Notes: a model not told the origin generated them from the letters alone. Counted from the stretch's first letter, positions 24,665-34,287 are shown. The stretch is 34,675 bases of DNA from Rubripirellula obstinata (GCF_001642955.1 NZ_LWSK01000060.1:1-34675), one strand, 5' to 3'. Translations and numbers: made by a program.

Positions 24665-24738
24665 GTTTAGCCGCGTGGGCATCGCCCCGCGCGTTTCGTT
24701 CCGGGTGGACGCGCGGGGCGATGCCCACGCGGTTAAAC
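24665..24738. repeat. Palindromic intergenic repeat, family B
   Basis: A 74-bp inverted repeat with arms of about 29 bp and one mismatch near the end: GTTTAGCCGCGTGGGCATCG, CCCCGCGCG on the left and CGCGCGGGGCGATGCCCACG, CGGTTAAAC on the right, over a loop of about 16 nt. It sits between two convergent genes (stops at 24644 and 24775), a bidirectional-terminator position. Its left terminus recurs at 34373-34397. Confidence 0.92.
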
Positions 24739-24774
24739 AGTGCAGAAACCTTCTTTTCTTCGACGCTCCGACGA

Positions 24775-25461
24775 TTACTCTCGAAACCGGTAGCCGATTC
24801 CTCGAACGGTTTCGATCAGGTCGGCATGATCGCCCATCTTCTTGCGGAGCGCTCGGATGTGTACGTCAATCGTTCGCTGCAAAACAAGAGTGTCTTCACC
24901 GAGGGCTGCATCGACTAACTGAGACCGATCGAAAGCACGACCGGGTTGTCGGATCAGAGCTTCCAACAATTGGAATTCGCTCTTGGTCAGTTTTAAAATC
25001 TCGCCATCAATCGATGCGACAAATCGGCGACGATCGACCGAGACGCCATGGTGTGAGATTTGGGATTGCTCATCGACGCTTGGTTCTCGCCGCCGCAATA
25101 GCGCCTTCAAGCGTTGGAGCAAAACCTTGTAGCTTTCGACCGGTTTGACAACGTAGTCATCGGCTCCCACCGCAAAGCCAACAACCTGATCTGATTCCTC
25201 GCCCATCGCCGTTAACATCAAGATCAAAATGTCTTTTGTGATCGGGTCCGCTCGCAACTGTTTGCAAACATCCACACCGCTGATGATCGGCAAGTCAACG
25301 TCCAGAAAGATAACGTCGGGCAAGACCAATTTTGCTTGCTCAATCGCTTCACGCCCATCGGTGGCGTGGGAAACTTCATATCCGGCACGCTGAAGTTGAT
25401 ATTCCAGTGTCTCGGCGAGCGGCCGGTAGTCTTCTACCACTAGAACTTTTGTTTTTGTCAT
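24775..25461 (-). CDS. OmpR/PhoB-family response regulator
   Basis: A 228-residue two-domain regulator. The receiver domain (1-120) has acidic residues Glu10-Asp11 in VVEDYRP, phosphoacceptor Asp54 in VIFLDVDLP, the threonine in LMLTAMGEE and the lysine in DDYVVKPVE. The C-terminal winged helix (about 130-228) shows LTKSEFQLLEALIRQPGRAF, RTIDVHIRALRKKMG and IETVRGIGYRF, typical of PhoB/OmpR DNA-binding domains. No histidine kinase lies in the window; its upstream neighbour on the same strand is a Ser/Thr kinase gene (stop at 25579, 117 bp away). It is therefore orphan here. Start ATG 25461 with no clear Shine-Dalgarno. Confidence 0.96.
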   Translation of the reverse strand: MTKTKVLVVEDYRPLAETLEYQLQRAGYEVSHATDGREAIEQAKLVLPDVIFLDVDLPIISGVDVCKQLRADPITKDILILMLTAMGEESDQVVGFAVGADDYVVKPVESYKVLLQRLKALLRRREPSVDEQSQISHHGVSVDRRRFVASIDGEILKLTKSEFQLLEALIRQPGRAFDRSQLVDAALGEDTLVLQRTIDVHIRALRKKMGDHADLIETVRGIGYRFRE

Positions 25462-25578
25462 CGTGTTGCTAACGAGGGTGAAAAAGCCAACTGCGCATTT
25501 TCTAAAGGTTCAGGCCCGTCTTCGCAGGGGGACTGGAGCCTATTATTAGATAAAGATTTCGTGAAGGAATCGGCTGTT

Positions 25579-27453
25579 TCAATCGGGCATGGTTGCGTTG
25601 TCTCGGGCCTCCAACCAACGCAGTGCTTGGTCCAACGCAGGGGCAGCCCAGGATTCGTCGGTAAAAGTGGCTACAATCGCCCGCAATTTTGCCTCCGTCG
25701 CCGCTGGATCCTGCAACGCGATCGCGGCTTGGATTTCATTGAGCACCTCCTTGGCGCGTGGATCCATTTTCGCGGTATTCGCTTTCCCGTTGATCTGGTC
25801 CAGTTCATAGCGAGCCAATTCGACCAACGGGTAGGCTGGATTGCCATCTTCGGCGTCACCAAAGGCAGCCAACCATTGCCGCAGTTTCTGGCCAGCCTGA
25901 TTGCTATCCTGATCGCCATCTTGGCCAGGCACAGATTCTCTTTCAGACATCGCCGACAGAAAACTGGTCTCCGCTGCACCAAGTTTCTTCAGCCCAATCT
26001 TTTCAGTTGCCTTCAATCGATTCAAGGTAGACCGCAAACGATGCTGCATCCGAAAGTCAACGACTGCGGCAACGCGATCGTCGTCTGGATATCGCATCAG
26101 GAACGCTTCGGCCGCGTCGATGTCACCTTGGACAATCGCGGACTGATACAACTGGTCCGACGTCGGTGGCGTGATTGCGGTCACCATCGCCCAGCCCAAG
26201 ACACCGATCAACGCAATAATCGCGACGGCACTTGCGATCACCGAGACCTTTGATGAAACATGATCCGATAAGTCATCGGGCCGCAGCAGCGTGGACGTCG
26301 GCTTCGAATGATCAACGGTCTCGAAATGAGTTCGCGTTGTCGATGTTGCTTCTTCGCCACCGGAATTTGGCTGCGACAACAGCGTTGGGCTTTCCGAACC
26401 GACGCCCGCGTCTTTCTCTTTTCCGAGGATGCTTCCCGTTTGCCCCAGTCGCGTTTTATCGTTGACCGAAACAATGGTCTTGTCACCTGATTTGGATGAA
26501 CCGACAGACGAGTTCGCACCGGCATCGGAACGGTTCGCAGACGCGTCTTGGTTGGCTTTTCCAGATCCATCAAATCCCGGTTCACCGGATCGAGTCTTTT
26601 CGTCATTTCCCGCTTGCGTCACCTTGGACTGCATCGCTTCCTTCATTGCCTTCAACCGATTCATGACAACGAGTGCCGTTGGCGGACGATCGCCGGCAAC
26701 CTTCTCAAGCAGTTGATGAACAAGTTCGCATAATTCCTCAGGTGCATCGCTGGCAATCATACTGAGCGGAATCGGTTTTTCGCGTCGCAGCGCTTCGATT
26801 ACCGCCGTGGCATTTTTGCCTTTGAACGGCGAACGACCAGCAAGCATTGCGTACATCACGCTGCCCAACGAATACAAATCGGTCCGCGCCGTAATCGTTC
26901 CGTCGTCGGCCTGTTCGGGTGCCATGTAGTCGGGCGTTCCCAAGACGGAACCAGTCCCAGTTTCCTCGGACGAATCCCAGTAGTTCTTGGGGATACCAAA
27001 ATCGACCAACTTGACTTTATCATCGCCCGTCAGCATCAAGTTGGCGGGTTTTAGATCACGGTGCTGAACACCAATATCATGCGCGTGTTTCAGTGCAGCA
27101 CAAATCTGAATCGCGATGTCGATTGTCTCGTTTGGACTGAGTCGTTTTTCGCGGCGAATTCGAGTTTGTAAGGTTTCGCCGACCACCAATTCCATGGAGT
27201 AAAAAAGCTGCCCGTTTTCCTCGCCGTAACCGATCAATCGCACGATGCCGGGATGCTTCAATAGCTTCAGTGCATGAATCTCTTTTTCAAACCGACGGCG
27301 GAATCGTGGTTCGTCGGCCACATGAGCAGAGATCAGCTTGACCGCGACCTGGTGTCCAGTCGCTTGATGTTCCGCCGCGTAGACATTGCCCATCCCCCCG
27401 CGGCCAATCATTTCGCCAATCCTATACGGACCCAAAAACGGAGATACCGACAT
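25579..27453 (-). CDS. Transmembrane Ser/Thr protein kinase
   Basis: A 624-residue Hanks-type kinase from ATG 27453 (MSVSPFLGPYRIGEMIG). The open frame upstream to 27651 is antisense to the start of uvrA and is rejected. The kinase domain (about 9-275) has GRGGMGNVY, VAVKLI, VQHRDLKPANLML, LVDFGIPKNYW and GTPDYMAPEQ, so it should be active. A Ser/Gly/Asn-rich linker (about 290-400) leads to one membrane helix (about 406-428, IASAVAIIALIGVLGWAMVT). The roughly 195-residue C-terminal part is helical and TPR-like (IVQGDIDAAEAFLMRYPDDD, AAIALQDPAATEAKLRAIVA), presumably extracytoplasmic. This is the usual kinase-in, sensor-out arrangement. Divergent from uvrA. Confidence 0.93.
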   Translation of the reverse strand: MSVSPFLGPYRIGEMIGRGGMGNVYAAEHQATGHQVAVKLISAHVADEPRFRRRFEKEIHALKLLKHPGIVRLIGYGEENGQLFYSMELVVGETLQTRIRREKRLSPNETIDIAIQICAALKHAHDIGVQHRDLKPANLMLTGDDKVKLVDFGIPKNYWDSSEETGTGSVLGTPDYMAPEQADDGTITARTDLYSLGSVMYAMLAGRSPFKGKNATAVIEALRREKPIPLSMIASDAPEELCELVHQLLEKVAGDRPPTALVVMNRLKAMKEAMQSKVTQAGNDEKTRSGEPGFDGSGKANQDASANRSDAGANSSVGSSKSGDKTIVSVNDKTRLGQTGSILGKEKDAGVGSESPTLLSQPNSGGEEATSTTRTHFETVDHSKPTSTLLRPDDLSDHVSSKVSVIASAVAIIALIGVLGWAMVTAITPPTSDQLYQSAIVQGDIDAAEAFLMRYPDDDRVAAVVDFRMQHRLRSTLNRLKATEKIGLKKLGAAETSFLSAMSERESVPGQDGDQDSNQAGQKLRQWLAAFGDAEDGNPAYPLVELARYELDQINGKANTAKMDPRAKEVLNEIQAAIALQDPAATEAKLRAIVATFTDESWAAPALDQALRWLEARDNATMPD

Positions 27454-27621
27454 GAAACAAAACCAAGCGATTGAAACGGGTGAATGGACTCTGTGAATTA
27501 TAGACGAAAAACGGTTTCTAAATGGCCCTGGCTTATGGCGTGCTTGCGGGGCGGAAGATGCTGGGTAACGATGTTGCGGCTCAAATGAACTCAGTGCAGG
27601 AACGATTCTATTTCTTCTCAG

Positions 27622-30411
27622 ATGATTTCTGTTCGCGGTTGCCGCGTCCACAACCTAAAAAACATTGATGTCGATCTACGACGAGGCAAACTGATCGCGA
27701 TCTGCGGGTTGTCGGGCAGCGGAAAGACGTCTCTGGCGCTCGATACGTTGTACGCCGAAGGTCAGCGTTGTTACATCGAAAGTTTTTCGGCCTACACACG
27801 TCAATTTCTGCAGCGGATCGATAAACCGGATTGCGATCAGATCGCTGGCATTCCGCCCGCCATTGCGGTGACTCGCGCGAGCGGCCCAAAGACCAATCGC
27901 AGCACCGTGGCGACGGCGACCGAGATCGCGGATCACCTTCGGTTGCTGTTCGCCAAAGCGGCAACATTGCATTGCTACGGATGTGGCCAACGAGTCGAAT
28001 CGGATGACCCCGCCGTGGTTGCTGAGCAGATTCGAGAGCAACCGGCCGATACTCGTTTGATGATCGGCTTTGAAGTCTGGTTGGCGGATCGGAAAGCGGC
28101 CAGTGAGATCCTGTTGGGCCTGCAGCAAGATGGATACTTGCGATTGGTCGTGGATGGTCAGACGTTTCATTTGTCCGACGAAGATCGAACGCGGTTGGCG
28201 GCAAAGGTGACCAAGTCGGGAACGTTGGCGACGGTGATCGTTGACCGCGTGACCGCTGGCGAAGATCTTTCGCGTTTGACGGAATCGTTGGAAACTGCAA
28301 TGGCCGAAGGAAATGGTCGTGCCGTGTTGCTGGATCCTGCATTGAAACAACGCCAGATCATCAGCCGCGATCGGCGTTGTGACGCGTGCGACATCGATTA
28401 CCCGGATCCAGTGCCACGCTTGTTTAACTTCAACAATCCACTGGGAGCCTGCCCGACCTGTGAAGGCTTTGGCGACGTGGTGGACTGGGACATGGACTTA
28501 GTCATTCCCGATCCAGGCTTGTCGATTGCCGAAGGCGCGATCGCGCCGTGGAACACACCTTCGTACAACCACGAACTGCAAGAATTGATCGAACTGGCTG
28601 ACGTTGTCGGACTGCCCGTCGATGTTCCCTATCGAAAGCTGAAAAAGAAACATCAAAAGCTGATTCGTGAAGGTGTACCCGAGCGAGAATTTGGCGGCCT
28701 GAATGGTTTCTTTGCTTGGCTGGATCGCAAGAAGTACAAGATGCATGTTCGCATCTTTGCGTCGCGTTATCGGTCCTATTCGCCCTGTCAGGATTGCGGT
28801 GGAAAACGTTTCCGGCCCGAGGCGTTGGCCTACCGAGTTGGCGAAAAAACGATCGCGGACGCCTTGTCGTTTTCTGCTGACGATTGCAAAACATTTTTCG
28901 AAACAGTGACGCTGGATGAACGGTCGCAACAGATTTCCAACGAACCACGTCAACAGATCGTCGATCGATTGGGATACCTGCAAGAAGTTGGCTTGGGTTA
29001 CCTGCAACTTGATCGGACTCTGCGAACGCTTTCCGGTGGTGAGACTCAGCGAGTCGCGCTGACCAGTGCGCTTGGCAGCACCCTGGTCAACATGCTTTAC
29101 GTTTTGGACGAACCTACCGCCGGTTTGCATCCATCAGACGTGCTGCGATTGTCAAAGGCGATCGTGGGACTGCGTGACCGCGGGAACACGGTGATTGTGG
29201 TTGAACACGATGAAACAATGATTCGCTTGGCGGATCAGGTCATCGAAATCGGTCCCGAAGCGGGCAATCGCGGTGGTCGGCTAACCTTTGACGGCACGCT
29301 CAAAAAAATGCTTGCGACGAAAGACAGTATTACGGGACAGTTCTTGACTGGCCGGCGTGGTTGGACGTTGATTGACCGAACGGCTCGCGAACCCAAGACG
29401 TTCATCAGTCTTGAAAATGCTTCGGGCCACAATCTTAAAAACGTGACCGTTGATTTTCCGTTGGGTGTTTTGTGTTTGGTTACCGGGGTTTCTGGCAGCG
29501 GTAAGAGTTCACTGGTTCAGGACACGTTGGTCGGCGCAATCGGGGCTCAGAAAGGAAATGCGAAGAAGTCTGACGATGCAAAGATGACGTTGCCGTTTGA
29601 TCGCGTCAAAGGAGTCGGCGCGATCGATGAATGTTTGCTGGTCGATCAATCACCGATCAGTCGCAGCCCGCGAAGTGCGCCGGCAACGTACGTCAAAGCG
29701 TTTGACGCGATCCGCAAAGTGTTCGCCGACACGGTGGACGCACGAACTCGCAACTTGAGTCCCGGTCACTTCAGTTTTAACAGCGAAAAGGGCCAGTGCC
29801 CGAAGTGCGAAGGCGCGGGCGTGTTGGAGATTGACATGCAGTTCTTAGCCGACGTTTCGATGACGTGCCCGGCGTGCGAGGGAACGCGTTTTCGGGACGA
29901 CATCTTGGACGTTCGCTATCGCGACAGAACGATTGCGGATGTTTTGGACATGAGTGCCGGGGAAGCATCGCTGTTTTTCCGTGGGCACGACAAAGTTCAA
30001 CAGCGTTTATCAAAAATGCTTGCCGTGGGTCTGGACTACATCAAACTGGGGCAACCGGCGACGACGCTGTCCAGCGGCGAAGGTCAACGATTAAAGCTGG
30101 CCACGTTCTTAGCATCTGCATCGCGAAAACGGACGCTCTTTGTGATGGATGAACCCACCACGGGATTACATTTCGCAGACATTGTTCGCTTGGTCGATTG
30201 CTTCGACGCTCTGATCGAAGACGGTCATTCGCTGATCGTGGTGGAACACAATTCACTGTTGATGCAGGCAGCCGATTACATCATCGACTTGGGGCCGGGT
30301 GCCGCAGGTGAAGGCGGTGAAGTCGTCGCGACGGGAACGCCAGCCGAAGTCGCCAAGGTGGCAAAAAGCATGACCGGGCAGGTGCTAAGAGAAAAACAAA
30401 CGGAGAAGTAA
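27622..30411 (+). CDS. uvrA: UvrA-family excinuclease ATPase
   Basis: A 929-residue DNA-damage recognition ATPase of nucleotide excision repair, with two ABC modules. Module 1 has Walker A GLSGSGKTS (residues about 29-37), signature LSGGETQR and Walker B VLDEPTAGLHP. Module 2 has Walker A GVSGSGKSS, signature LSSGEGQR and Walker B VMDEPTTGLHF. Both zinc modules are present (CDAC ... CPTCEGFG and CPKCEGAG ... CPACEGTR), plus an early CYGC. The second signature departs from the usual LSGGEAQR. Length is close to E. coli UvrA (940). It could be the main UvrA or a second paralogue; the window cannot decide. Start ATG 27622, no Shine-Dalgarno. No SOS box that I can see in the 168-bp upstream gap. 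Confidence 0.93.
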   Translation: MISVRGCRVHNLKNIDVDLRRGKLIAICGLSGSGKTSLALDTLYAEGQRCYIESFSAYTRQFLQRIDKPDCDQIAGIPPAIAVTRASGPKTNRSTVATATEIADHLRLLFAKAATLHCYGCGQRVESDDPAVVAEQIREQPADTRLMIGFEVWLADRKAASEILLGLQQDGYLRLVVDGQTFHLSDEDRTRLAAKVTKSGTLATVIVDRVTAGEDLSRLTESLETAMAEGNGRAVLLDPALKQRQIISRDRRCDACDIDYPDPVPRLFNFNNPLGACPTCEGFGDVVDWDMDLVIPDPGLSIAEGAIAPWNTPSYNHELQELIELADVVGLPVDVPYRKLKKKHQKLIREGVPEREFGGLNGFFAWLDRKKYKMHVRIFASRYRSYSPCQDCGGKRFRPEALAYRVGEKTIADALSFSADDCKTFFETVTLDERSQQISNEPRQQIVDRLGYLQEVGLGYLQLDRTLRTLSGGETQRVALTSALGSTLVNMLYVLDEPTAGLHPSDVLRLSKAIVGLRDRGNTVIVVEHDETMIRLADQVIEIGPEAGNRGGRLTFDGTLKKMLATKDSITGQFLTGRRGWTLIDRTAREPKTFISLENASGHNLKNVTVDFPLGVLCLVTGVSGSGKSSLVQDTLVGAIGAQKGNAKKSDDAKMTLPFDRVKGVGAIDECLLVDQSPISRSPRSAPATYVKAFDAIRKVFADTVDARTRNLSPGHFSFNSEKGQCPKCEGAGVLEIDMQFLADVSMTCPACEGTRFRDDILDVRYRDRTIADVLDMSAGEASLFFRGHDKVQQRLSKMLAVGLDYIKLGQPATTLSSGEGQRLKLATFLASASRKRTLFVMDEPTTGLHFADIVRLVDCFDALIEDGHSLIVVEHNSLLMQAADYIIDLGPGAAGEGGEVVATGTPAEVAKVAKSMTGQVLREKQTEK

Positions 30412-30472
30412 AAGCAATTCGGAACGACACTCCGCGTGCTCCGTCGATCAAAGAGCATCGCTTCAACGCAAA

Positions 30473-32248
30473 TTACCCCAAACGATCAGTCGCGATGTGG
30501 TAGTGCGGGTCTTCGGAAACGTTGACTTCGACCAGGTCACCTGCGGTGTCCAGCAAGTTCCGGCACTCATCGCTAAGGTGGGTCAGGTGCAGACGCTTGC
30601 CGAGTGCTTGGTATTTCTCGGCCAGCCCATTGATCGCTTCTAGGCCAGACTGGTCGTAAACACGCGTGTAGTAGAAATCGATGACGACATCATCGGGATC
30701 GCTGGCAGGATCGAACATTTCTTTGAACGATGCGACCGACGCAAAGAACAATGGCCCGTGCAACTGGTAAACCTTGCTGCCGAATTCGTTCAGTTTGACA
30801 TCGGCCGCCAAGTGTGTCGCGTGCTGCCAAGCGAACACCAATGCTGACACGATGACGCCCAGGATCACCGCCGACGCCAAGTCGTGCATGAACACGGTGT
30901 AGCCGGCGACCAGCACCATCACAAACATGTCGCTGCGTGGCATTCGGCGAAACATCTTCAGCGAAGCCCATTCAAACGTTCCGATCACCACCATGAACAT
31001 CACGCCCACCAGTGCGGCCATCGGAATCATCGTGATCAAATCGGACAGAAACATCACAAACATCAACAGGCAAACCGCTGCCGTGATGCCTGACAAACGT
31101 CCGCGACCACCACTGTTCACATTGATCAACGATTGACCGATCATCGCACAACCGCCCATTCCGCCGAACAAGCCACAAACCAAGTTCGCCGCACCCTGTC
31201 CAATGCACTCTCGATTCCCTTGGCCACGCGTTTCGGTAATCTCATCGATCAACGACAACGTCATCAAAGATTCGATCAGCCCAACACCGCAAAGAACCAC
31301 TGCGAAAGGCAGGATGATCCAAAGAGTTTCCAGATTCATCGGAACCATTTCATAGTCGTCCAAGAAATACAACTTGGGAAACCCGCCACTGATTCCAACT
31401 TCGGCTGGCGCTTCGGCTAACGTGTCGTCCGTCGCTGCAACTGCCGCAACCTCTTGCGCTTTTTCCTTGATGCCGATGACTTTGCCATCTTCGTTCCGAA
31501 CCAGGTCTTCCTCTAAAAAGATGTTGGCATTCTCGGCCAAACCAGACGTAGCACTGGCGGCAATTTTGGCGTCGGCGATCACCTTGGCTTGCTGGTTGGT
31601 TTGCAGCATGTCGCCAACGGTTGCGACGGTGTGACTTTCGCTGTCCTTGCCCATTTGGTTGATGGCAATCGAAATGAATGTAACAACAAGAATCGCTGCG
31701 AGCGACGATGGCACCGCGGAAGTCAACTTGGGAAGTAGCCAAATGATTGCCATGGTCAGTGCGACCAGTCCAAGCATCAGAGCCAACGGCATGCCTTGCA
31801 GGTACACCAATTCACCGGCTTCGGAGAGCGTTTTAAAGCTGCCCAGTTGAGCCAAGCCGATCACGATCGCCAGACCGTTGACGAAGCCTAACATCACCGG
31901 GTGAGGCACCATGCGGATCAGCTTCCCTAAACGCCCAAGCCCGATCGCGATTTGCAGCAGGCCGCAAAGGATCACTGTGGGGAAAAGGTATTCAACGCCG
32001 TAGGTCGCTACCAGAGCAACGACGACAACTGCCATCGCACCGGTTGCACCGGAGATCATTCCGGGGCGTCCGCCAAAGACAGCGGTAATCAAACCGAGAA
32101 AGAAGGCAGAGTAGAGGCCGATCAGTGGTGAAACGCCCGCGACAAACGCGAACGCGATTGCTTCGGGGACCAATGCCAAGGCCACCGTCAAACCGGACAG
32201 AACGTCGTTTTTATAAGAGCTGGATTGTCGTCGAAAAAAATTAAGCAT
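30473..32248 (-). CDS. SulP/SLC26-family anion transporter with STAS domain
   Basis: A 591-residue inner-membrane carrier for inorganic anions (sulfate, bicarbonate or similar). The N-terminus [20 protein letters not shown], then [20 protein letters not shown] and [16 protein letters not shown] are SulP hallmarks, followed by about ten further hydrophobic segments including [25 protein letters not shown] domain fills about 495-591 ([30 protein letters not shown]). Between VATVGDM (about residue 215) and GGFPKLYF lies an Ala/Glu-rich hydrophilic insertion of about 75 residues not normal for this loop. The substrate is unresolved; marine relatives are often Na+-bicarbonate carriers. Start ATG 32248. 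It stands alone, convergent with uvrA (61 bp) and downstream of a hairpin-rich spacer. Confidence 0.93.
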   Translation of the reverse strand: MLNFFRRQSSSYKNDVLSGLTVALALVPEAIAFAFVAGVSPLIGLYSAFFLGLITAVFGGRPGMISGATGAMAVVVVALVATYGVEYLFPTVILCGLLQIAIGLGRLGKLIRMVPHPVMLGFVNGLAIVIGLAQLGSFKTLSEAGELVYLQGMPLALMLGLVALTMAIIWLLPKLTSAVPSSLAAILVVTFISIAINQMGKDSESHTVATVGDMLQTNQQAKVIADAKIAASATSGLAENANIFLEEDLVRNEDGKVIGIKEKAQEVAAVAATDDTLAEAPAEVGISGGFPKLYFLDDYEMVPMNLETLWIILPFAVVLCGVGLIESLMTLSLIDEITETRGQGNRECIGQGAANLVCGLFGGMGGCAMIGQSLINVNSGGRGRLSGITAAVCLLMFVMFLSDLITMIPMAALVGVMFMVVIGTFEWASLKMFRRMPRSDMFVMVLVAGYTVFMHDLASAVILGVIVSALVFAWQHATHLAADVKLNEFGSKVYQLHGPLFFASVASFKEMFDPASDPDDVVIDFYYTRVYDQSGLEAINGLAEKYQALGKRLHLTHLSDECRNLLDTAGDLVEVNVSEDPHYHIATDRLG

Positions 32249-32583
32249 CGTTTGTTTGGTCGATCCAATGAGTGTCCCGTCGTCTAACCGGAAAAACCCG
32301 GAAGACCGGGAACTATAATTCGCGCGGCATCAGGGTCAACGGTAGTTCCCTTGGGTAAAGATGCATCACTAACGGCAAAGCTGCGAAACATGCGGACGCC
32401 ATCGCACGCTTGCGTGGCTGATCCGCCCGTTAGCAGCCTGGTGCATCAAAGCCACCCCCCGTAAGCGAGCGTTTTAAAACGTAGCTGATCCCGCCAGGGT
32501 TCAGTCCACGATCAGGGTAAGCTCATCTGAACCCTGGCGGGATCAGCTACGGGTCGGTCGTTTTAAAACACTTCCAACGCAGG
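32249..32583. repeat. Intergenic cluster of three stacked inverted repeats
   Basis: No ORF. Hairpin 1: GGGAACT (32308-32314) with AGTTCCC (32344-32350). Hairpin 2: 32360-32447, nested pairs GATGCA/TGCATC, CTAACGG/CCGTTAG, GCGGA/TCCGC, GCCA/TGGC and CGCA/TGCG, with asymmetric unpaired spacers. Hairpin 3: a perfect 24-bp inverted repeat, GTAGCTGATCCCGCCAGGGT then TCAG (32481-32504), reverse complement at 32527-32550, 22-nt loop, flanked by direct copies of CGTTTTAAAAC (32470-32480 and 32559-32569). Hairpin 3 lies just past the antiporter stop (32584, minus strand). The SulP promoter must be in the left part. Confidence 0.88.
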
Positions 32584-34287
32584 TTACTTCTGTTTCTTTC
32601 GCTGAGTAATCAACGCGTGCATCAAATCGCTGCGACGCACCACGCCCAGCAATTCCATTGGCTCGGCTCGCGTTACGACCGGGATGCAGTCATCCGTTTC
32701 CGCCTGAAACATCTCAAACGCTCGAGAAGCCGGATCATCGGGGTGTAGCACCGTATCGGATTCGCTGACCAAGTCCTCGGCTCGGACCAGTGACGAAGCA
32801 CTGTGGTCAAACATCACGTCGCTGAGTAACGGATAGCGAATCAGGCCGACGACGCTCATCTTGTCGTCCACCACCGGATAGGTGTTGTCGTGGCTGTGTT
32901 CGATATGGTCGATCACGTCCTCGAATTTTGCCGATTGATGAATTCCCTTTGTCTTGCGAATCAAGTCGCTAATCATCACCCGTCCACCAACCGAACTGGC
33001 GACATCGGGGGAAACGATCGCGTCACGCGATTGAACCGCTGAACGAAAACGGTCGCCCAGCGCACGAACTTGTTCTAGCGGAGTTCGGTTGGTGTGGTGA
33101 ATCGCTTGAGCCAACGGAACTTCGCCCGTTTCAATCAGCGACTTGCGAATAAACAATGGGCCGATAATCTCGAACAATACGACCGAACCCAAAATGATCG
33201 CTTGGATCGGTCCACCAAGTTCAGGATCACGCTCGACCGCGATTGTGGAAAGCGCGATTGCTGCGCCTGCCTGAGCAAACAAACATCCACCCAACCAATG
33301 GCGAACCTCGGCGGACTGCCCAGTCCATTTTGCGGCAAAGTAGACTCCGCCGTATTTGCCAATCATTCGCAACACGATGTAAACGCCACCAAGAACACCA
33401 GCAGCTAAAAACGCGCTCGCGTCCAATTCGGTACCATGAACGGCAAAGAACAAAACCGCTAACAGGCCTGAAATGTGGTTCAATTCGTCAACGATTTGAG
33501 ACTTGTAATCTGACGTGTTGGCGACCGTCACGCCCATCACCAAAAATGTCAGCATGTAGGGAACGTTCAGCGATTCATCGACGCCCAGCAAGAACGTGAC
33601 GGTTGCTACCAACAAAACCAGCCAGCGTTTGGTGTTTAGAAACCCGCACCCGTAACTGATCGTCAGTCCGCCAATCACACCCAGGACGACGGACCCGAAA
33701 ACGTCGCGCAGAACAGAACCCGCTTCAAACGCGAAAGACGTTTCCACATCGCCTCGAAACATCTGAACGATCAAAAAACCGAACTCAAACATCAAGATGC
33801 AAGCGAGGTTGTTCAGCGCGACCAGAAAACCAGTGCTTTCCGTCACCGGACCTTCACTACGAAATTCTTTTAGCACCAAGATCGTTGTCGCCGGAGCCGT
33901 CGCGACGGCAAGACACCCCAACAGGATCGCCATGCTGGGGGAAGCACCAAACGCCAGCAGTCCAATGGTGACCAGCAAAAACGTCGCCAGAATCTCGACC
34001 GCTGAAATTGCGAGGCAGTGCTTGGCGATGCGGCGAACTTTGCTGAACGTAAAGTCGCACCCCAAATTGAACAGCACCAGCGCCATCGCCAGTTTCAGCA
34101 ACGGTTCCAAGTTGGGCACATGATCGTGGGGCACCCAATCGAGCAGCGTCGGCCCAACCAGCAACCCAACCAGCAAATAAGCCGTGACCTTGGGCAGGTG
34201 AAACAGGTCCGCAAATACGCCGGCAGCAAGGCAAATGCCCAGCAGAAGACCTAACGTACCAAGGATATTGAGGTGAAAATCGACCAT
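32584..34287 (-). CDS. CPA2-type cation:proton antiporter with C-terminal CBS pair
   Basis: A 567-residue protein. Residues 1-390 are a monovalent cation:proton antiporter domain with about 12 helices (LGLLLGICLAAGVFADLFHL, VTAYLLVGLLVGPTLLDWVP, ALVLFNLGCDF, FAQAGAAIALSTIAV). The N-terminal IGEFLAGxxLGP-like segment and the Gly-rich helices resemble KefB/YbaL-type CPA2 exchangers. Instead of a TrkA-N/RCK domain the C-terminal ~130 residues carry two CBS motifs (SAKFEDVIDHIEHSHDNTYP and DDPASRAFEMFQAETDDCIP, each followed by VVGLI/LLGVVRR), which often sense adenine nucleotides or ionic strength. Transport of Na+ or K+ against H+ is inferred from family. Start ATG 34287. Monocistronic. Confidence 0.9.
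   Translation of the reverse strand: MVDFHLNILGTLGLLLGICLAAGVFADLFHLPKVTAYLLVGLLVGPTLLDWVPHDHVPNLEPLLKLAMALVLFNLGCDFTFSKVRRIAKHCLAISAVEILATFLLVTIGLLAFGASPSMAILLGCLAVATAPATTILVLKEFRSEGPVTESTGFLVALNNLACILMFEFGFLIVQMFRGDVETSFAFEAGSVLRDVFGSVVLGVIGGLTISYGCGFLNTKRWLVLLVATVTFLLGVDESLNVPYMLTFLVMGVTVANTSDYKSQIVDELNHISGLLAVLFFAVHGTELDASAFLAAGVLGGVYIVLRMIGKYGGVYFAAKWTGQSAEVRHWLGGCLFAQAGAAIALSTIAVERDPELGGPIQAIILGSVVLFEIIGPLFIRKSLIETGEVPLAQAIHHTNRTPLEQVRALGDRFRSAVQSRDAIVSPDVASSVGGRVMISDLIRKTKGIHQSAKFEDVIDHIEHSHDNTYPVVDDKMSVVGLIRYPLLSDVMFDHSASSLVRAEDLVSESDTVLHPDDPASRAFEMFQAETDDCIPVVTRAEPMELLGVVRRSDLMHALITQRKKQK

Noticed and set aside
27454-27651. N-terminal extension of the second Ser/Thr kinase (open frame from 27651)
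   Set aside because: It overlaps the start of uvrA on the other strand and looks non-coding, while ATG 27453 begins directly before the kinase domain.
27608-28342. Antisense 244-residue open frame under uvrA
   Set aside because: Arg/Ser/Pro-rich translation with no domain; the plus strand clearly encodes UvrA.
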